Source: Hydrococcus rivularis NIES-593
Lineage (GTDB): Bacteria; Cyanobacteriota; Cyanobacteriia; Cyanobacteriales; Microcystaceae
Direction of reading: 5' to 3'
Assembly (NCBI RefSeq): GCF_001904635.1
Contig: NZ_MRCB01000010.1
Location: 43,840 to 107,839 of the forward strand
Length of the DNA stretch: 64,000 nt
Position numbers and translations under genes: made by a program. Shown here piece by piece: positions 61,101 through 64,000 of this stretch; positions within the stretch are counted from its first letter, which is position 1; each line of letters opens with the position of its first letter. Under the pieces are notes generated by a model that made no database searches, was not told the origin of the DNA, and worked only from the letters and a program-made list of their open reading frames with translations.

Positions 61101-64000
61101 CCTCCGGCTTCTATGACATCGGTAATGCCGTCGTTATCGCTGTCGAGGTCTTGAAAATCTCTGACGCCATCGCCATCGGTGTCGGGTGCGGGCAACGGAG
61201 ATCCTTCTACGCTGTCGGCTACTCCATTCCCATTGCTATCGCTGAAGTTATCGACAATTCCGTCGCCGTTAGCATCAACTCCGCCCGCCTCGACGAGATC
61301 GCTAATGCCGTCGTTGTCGCTGTCGAGGTCGAAACTGTCGGGAATCCCATCGCCGTCGGTGTCTCTGGTAGGATCTCCTTGTTGTTCGATGCTATCTAAA
61401 ATGCCGTCGTTGTCGTCGTCGAGGTCGGCGCTATCGGGAATGCCATCCCTATCAAAGTCTCCATTATCTAGGCGGTCGGCTAGTCCATTGCCGTCTTGGT
61501 CGAGGTTGGGATTGAGGGGCACCCCTCCTGTTGCCGGATCGACGCTATCGGCTAGTCCGTCGCCGTTGCTGTCGCTGAAGTTATCCACTTGGCCGTCATT
61601 GTTGGCATCGACTCCGCCGGCTTCGACGAGGTCGAACTGTCCGTCGCCGTCGCTGTCGAGGTCTTGGAAATCTCTGATGCCATCGCCGTCGCTGTCGGGC
61701 GCGGACAGGGGCGTGCCATTGGTGGTTGGATCGACGCTGTCGGCTAATCCGTTGCCATTGCTATCGCTGAAGTTGTCGATAATTCCGTCGCCGTTAGCGT
61801 CGATGCCTCCCGCTTCGACGAGATCGCTAATGCCGTCGTTGTCGCTGTCGAGGTCTTGAAAATCTCTGACTCCATCGCCGTCGGTATCGGGAAGGGATAG
61901 GGGTACTCCTCCCGTTTTGGAATCGACGAGATCTGCCAACCCGTCGCTGTTACTGTCGCTGAGGTTATCTAAAATGCCATCGCCGTTAGCGTCGATGCCG
62001 CCGGCTTCGACGAGATCGGCAATGCCGTCATTGTCGCTATCGAGGTCTTGGAAATCTCTGACGCCATCGCCGTCGGTATCGGGGACGGGCAACGGAGATC
62101 CCTCTATGCCATCGGCTAATCCGTTGCCATTACTATCGCTGAAGCTATCGATAATTCCATCACCGTTAGTATCAACTTCGCCGGCTTCGATTACATCGGC
62201 AATGCCGTCGTTATCGCTGTCAAGGTCTTGAAAATCGCTGATTCCATCGCCATCTGTGTCGGGCACAGACAGGGCTGTTCCTCCCGCCGCTGGGTCAACG
62301 CTGTCTGCCAGTCCATTGCCGTTGCTGTCGCTGAAGTTATCGACAATTCCGTCGCCGTTAGTATCAACTCCGCCGGCTTCGACGAGATCGCTAATGCCGT
62401 CGTTGTCACTGTCGAGGTCGAGGTTGTCGAGAATCCCGTCGCCGTCCGTATCGCGATTCGGATCTCCGTTTTGCTCGGTGTTATCTAAGATGCCGTCATT
62501 ATCGCTGTCGAGGTCGCGATAATTGGCTACGCCGTCGCCATCTGTATTAAGCACGGGTAGAGGCGTACCTCCTGAACTCGGATCGACGCTGTCTCCCAGT
62601 CCGTTAGCATTTCCGTCGCTAAAATTATCTATCTCGCCATTATTGTCGGTATCGGTTCCGCCTGCTTCGAGCAAATCGAAAAGACCGTCGCCATCGCTAT
62701 CTAAGTCTTGGAAATCTGGAACTCCATCGCCGTCGCTACTGGCAAGGGTATAGTTGAGACTGCCGGAGTCGGAAGTAGTTTCAACGGCATCGGCAAGACC
62801 GTTGGCTCCGAAGCCAGAGTCTATAATTCCATCATTATTGCTATCGAGAGCTGCGATTTGAGCATCGCTCAGACCGCTTTCGCGTAGATCGGTAATGCCG
62901 TCGTTGTCGCTATCGAGGTCGATACTGTCGATAATCCCGTCGCCGTCCGTGTCACGGTTAGGATCTCCATTTTGCTCGACGGCATCAGGAATGCCATCAT
63001 TATCGTCGTCGAGGTCATTGACATTGATAATGCCGTCTCCATCGGTATCTGCACTAACGTTGATAGTGCTGGTAACGGGGCTACTGGTTGCGGTTCCGTC
63101 ATTGGCAGTAAAAGTGAAAACGCGATCGCCATCTGTTGGCGTTGGCTTATTGTTTTGGTAGGTAATGCCCCGCAACAAAGCTGTGAAATCGGCATTGGGA
63201 ATAATCCCCCCGCCTTGTTTGGTAATAGTAATCGTACTGCTGCTAACGGAGATATCAATAGGCGTATTTCCTGCCGTACCACTAGCGCTGCCATCGACTA
63301 GAGGAACTGCTGTTCCGCCGATGGTTAGAATTTCATTAGCTCCATCGGCTACGCCAGACAGGGCAATGGTTATTGTTTGAACCTCGTCGCCGTCGGGGTC
63401 AGTAGCCGTCGCTTCTGTAGGACTGGCAATGTTTACGGCAATGCCGCTTCCAATAACGGTATTACTGAAGTTTTGACCGCTGGCGCTGCCGTTGAGGTCG
63501 AGAGCGGGCGGGTCGGGCTGGGCGTTGACGGTGATGGCAATGCTGTCGGTATCAGTGCCACCGTTGCCATCGTCAGTTTGGATTTGAATGCTAGCCGAAC
63601 CATTGAAGTTGGGACTTGGGGTAAAGATAAGTCCATTGAGGGCATTATTAACATCTGCTAGTGGACCGCTGACGGTTACAGTGTCCGTGCCATTGCCAGT
63701 GACGGTAACGTTAGCAGTACTGCCTAGCGTCAGGATACCGTTACTGGCAGTAAGGGTTACTGTTGGGCTGGAGTTAGCATCGACATCGGTAATGCTAATC
63801 CGGTTGCTATTGGCACTGTTGAAAGTGAGAGGATTGTCCTCGTTAATAGTCCCTGTAGCACTCTGAAGATTGTTGACGGGCGGATCGTTAACGCCCGCGA
63901 TCGCAACGTTAACTGTCGCAGTATTTGTACCCCCACCCGCACCGTTCGAGATAGTATATTGAAACGTCTCGGTAGCTGTTTGACCAACCGCGAGGGTTTG
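58127..64000 (-). CDS. Giant extracellular calcium-binding repeat protein (TSP3 repeats, DUF4114), 5-prime end outside the window
   Basis: The frame is open from the stop at 58127 to the window edge (1957 residues visible), with no stop and no credible start; a TTG at 63178 is internal. From the N-terminal side: cadherin/VCBS-like domains (about 63060-64000; N-G-T-D-T-V-T-V-S-G, T-D-P-D-G-D-E-V-Q-T), then several dozen thrombospondin type 3-like repeats (about 60040-63060; D-T-D-G-D-G-I-x-D and D-L-D-S-D-N-D-G-I), three bacterial Ig/cadherin-like repeats (about 59090-60040; N-P-A-N-G-T-V-T-I-N-D-N-G-T) and two DUF4114 domains with D-x-D-F-N-D and D-A-D-Y-N-D. TSP3 repeats bind calcium. The likely place is the cell surface or outside; adhesion or S-layer function is inferred. 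Confidence 0.88.
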   Translation of the reverse strand, partial: QTLAVGQTATETFQYTISNGAGGGTNTATVNVAIAGVNDPPVNNLQSATGTINEDNPLTFNSANSNRISITDVDANSSPTVTLTASNGILTLGSTANVTVTGNGTDTVTVSGPLADVNNALNGLIFTPSPNFNGSASIQIQTDDGNGGTDTDSIAITVNAQPDPPALDLNGSASGQNFSNTVIGSGIAVNIASPTEATATDPDGDEVQTITIALSGVADGANEILTIGGTAVPLVDGSASGTAGNTPIDISVSSSTITITKQGGGIIPNADFTALLRGITYQNNKPTPTDGDRVFTFTANDGTATSSPVTSTINVSADTDGDGIINVNDLDDDNDGIPDAVEQNGDPNRDTDGDGIIDSIDLDSDNDGITDLRESGLSDAQIAALDSNNDGIIDSGFGANGLADAVETTSDSGSLNYTLASSDGDGVPDFQDLDSDGDGLFDLLEAGGTDTDNNGEIDNFSDGNANGLGDSVDPSSGGTPLPVLNTDGDGVANYRDLDSDNDGILDNTEQNGDPNRDTDGDGILDNLDLDSDNDGISDLVEAGGVDTNGDGIVDNFSDSNGNGLADSVDPAAGGTALSVPDTDGDGISDFQDLDSDNDGIADVIEAGEVDTNGDGIIDSFSDSNGNGLADGIEGSPLPVPDTDGDGVRDFQDLDSDNDGIADLVEAGGIDANGDGILDNLSDSNSDGLADLVDSKTGGVPLSLPDTDGDGVRDFQDLDSDNDGISDLVEAGGIDANGDGIIDNFSDSNGNGLADSVDPTTNGTPLSAPDSDGDGIRDFQDLDSDGDGQFDLVEAGGVDANNDGQVDNFSDSNGDGLADSVDPATGGVPLNPNLDQDGNGLADRLDNGDFDRDGIPDSADLDDDNDGILDSIEQQGDPTRDTDGDGIPDSFDLDSDNDGISDLVEAGGVDANGDGIVDNFSDSNGNGVADSVEGSPLPAPDTDGDGVRDFQDLDSDNDGITDVIEAGGIDANGDGIIDNFIDSNRDGIADRVSSSTGGTPLSVPDTDGDGIRDFRDRDSDNDGVADLVEAGGVDTNGDGIVDNFSDSNGDGLADSIDPKTGGVPLNPSLDSNGNGLADRLDNGDFDGDGIPDSADLDDDNDGILDSIEQQGDPTRDTDGDGIPDSFDLDSDNDGISDLVEAGGVDANGDGRIDNFNDSNGNGLADSVDPAAGGTALPVPDSDGDGVSDFRDRDSDNDGITDVIEAGGIDANGDGIIDNFIDSNGDGLADSVDPTTNGTPLSAPDSDGDGIRDFQDLDSDGDGQFDLVEAGGVDANNDGQVDNFSDSNGDGLADSVDPATGGVPLNPNLDQDGNGIPDRTDNRLPDRDSNPPLVQAADDRGRALRDTPIFLNVLNNDAEGLRISSITNPANGTVTINDNGTPNDPTDDFLVYTPNPGFTGSDSFSYTARDAQGNEFTANVAVAVRNPSPAKDDSIATPPNEPVNIRVLDNDSRGLRIGSVTNPANGTVTINDNGTPNDPSDDFLVYTPNPGFEGKDEFTYTAIDALGNSYEAIVSVKVDPNRPNAADDDVSVIPGAGIFINVLGNDSDPNRQALRIVSVTQGLRGTVRIDDNGTPDDPSDDRLFYAPNNQGESVFSLNRSGNRGLFSIRGNFQPFTDTFSYTVSDPDGNEETATVNVNVAPEVRLKFTLTENQADLVSEVGFFAVDDENGTIDGIAPGEAGYVETALRSGRVIFSSLSGYSQLFGENPTRIMEGFRSDDLLNFFFVQDSTVDATLARIDAGEIPDNVFFATAEANNDNFNHLEVGKVEGAFSLGWEDRGRRSDRDFNDMRLTVEVTDKPVPIGSKLQGDGQRELLDLSELTGQTLQAQISIFQEASYDNIVGLYRLEDATGAVRDPLTGALITPGQPGYAEAALAQNVGQFDKDTTSATVNIEGGIFYAPYILADGFQSQAYFPFLASNADGFDHLRLLGDNTFGFEDLVNGGDADYNDAVIRVAIMPI
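60066..60319. repeat. 254-bp exact duplication inside the TSP3 array, copy A
   Basis: Identical to 61488-61741 over 254 bases, offset 1422 bases (474 codons, in frame). Recent segmental duplication or gene conversion within the giant gene. Confidence 0.85.
60555..60787. repeat. 233-bp near-exact duplication inside the TSP3 array, copy A
   Basis: Matches 61260-61492 with one mismatch (position 60745), offset 705 bases (235 codons). Its second copy runs straight into the second copy of the 254-bp repeat, so the 61260-61741 block is a junction of two duplicated segments. Confidence 0.85.
61260..61492. repeat. 233-bp near-exact duplication, copy B
   Basis: Second copy of 60555-60787, with one difference at 61450. 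Confidence 0.85.
61488..61741. repeat. 254-bp exact duplication, copy B
   Basis: Second copy of 60066-60319, overlapping the preceding duplication by five bases. Confidence 0.85.

Noticed and set aside
59859-61154. Long plus-strand open frames (up to 431 codons) rich in P-S-P-L-L-S
   Set aside because: They are the antisense of the Asp/Gly-rich TSP3 repeats; the minus-strand frame has clear domains and runs on across the window edge.
60040-63060. Regular repetition resembling a CRISPR array
   Set aside because: The periodicity is that of coding repeats (D-x-D-x-D-G units), units differ in length and sequence, and there are no cas genes.
1-64000. tRNA, rRNA, riboswitch and complete IS genes
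   Set aside because: I looked in the intergenic gaps and found no convincing cloverleaf, conserved riboswitch core or intact transposase. A covariance-model scan would be needed to confirm absence.

Overview
The window is chromosomal DNA of a cyanobacterium. The evidence is the very frequent HIP1-type octamer GCGATCGC and a set of cyanobacterial or plastid-lineage genes: the ferredoxin-thioredoxin reductase catalytic chain, a Vipp1/IM30-type PspA with C-terminal extension, the glucolipid synthase mgdA, a photosystem II D1 gene, a PsaJ-like photosystem I peptide, three-part pntA1/pntA2/pntB and a cyanobacterial-type tamB. The species cannot be fixed from the sequence alone. I saw no rRNA, tRNA, CRISPR array, prophage or complete insertion sequence.

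Layout. 0-3.4 kb: ftrC, a DUF309 gene and an lptA-lptB-lptF/G block for lipopolysaccharide export. 3.7-9.1 kb: ffh (minus), accA, vipp1, a thioredoxin and a PLP aminotransferase. 9.3-15.1 kb: a TonB-like protein, then a visibly AT-rich group on the minus strand (membrane-anchored hexapeptide acyltransferase with an ACP-like tail, GT39-type glycosyltransferase, GT1-type glycosyltransferase) that looks like an acquired glycoconjugate cassette. 15.3-25 kb: a PEP-CTERM protein, a fatty-acid-hydroxylase/SDR fusion, mgdA and a 1793-residue tamB coupled to a small unknown gene. 25-31.6 kb: a transposase scar, a penicillin-acylase-family Ntn hydrolase, cutA, an aminopeptidase P and a formamidase pair (fmdA, fmdB). 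31.6-35.6 kb: a gap with a perfect 7-1-7 Fur-type box, an orphan psaJ-like gene of 50 codons, a 2Fe-2S ferredoxin and cimA. 35.7-42.3 kb: an FkbM methyltransferase, a Stf0 sulfotransferase, a D1 protein lacking most manganese-cluster ligands, an RmlD-like reductase, an HtrA protease and a YdcF protein. 42.5-50.6 kb: a frameshifted phoX-like phosphatase, prolyl aminopeptidase, cobL-cobH, a DevC-type permease and a histone-deacetylase-like hydrolase. 50.7-57.7 kb: a ComFB protein, the pnt operon, a broken DnaJ-TPR/WD40 locus, an ABC-2 permease and an alpha/beta hydrolase. 58.1-64 kb: the C-terminal 1957 residues of a giant calcium-binding repeat protein whose start lies outside the window.

How the parts connect: lptABF/G and tamB serve outer-membrane biogenesis; mgdA, accA and vipp1 serve thylakoid lipid and membrane supply; ftrC, thioredoxin, ferredoxin and transhydrogenase serve redox balance. 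The most notable items are the rogue D1 (no oxygen-evolving ligand set, changed pheophytin and QB contacts), the overlooked psaJ-like gene, and a family of about 113-bp TIR elements present four times, one of which appears to supply the start codon of a small gene.
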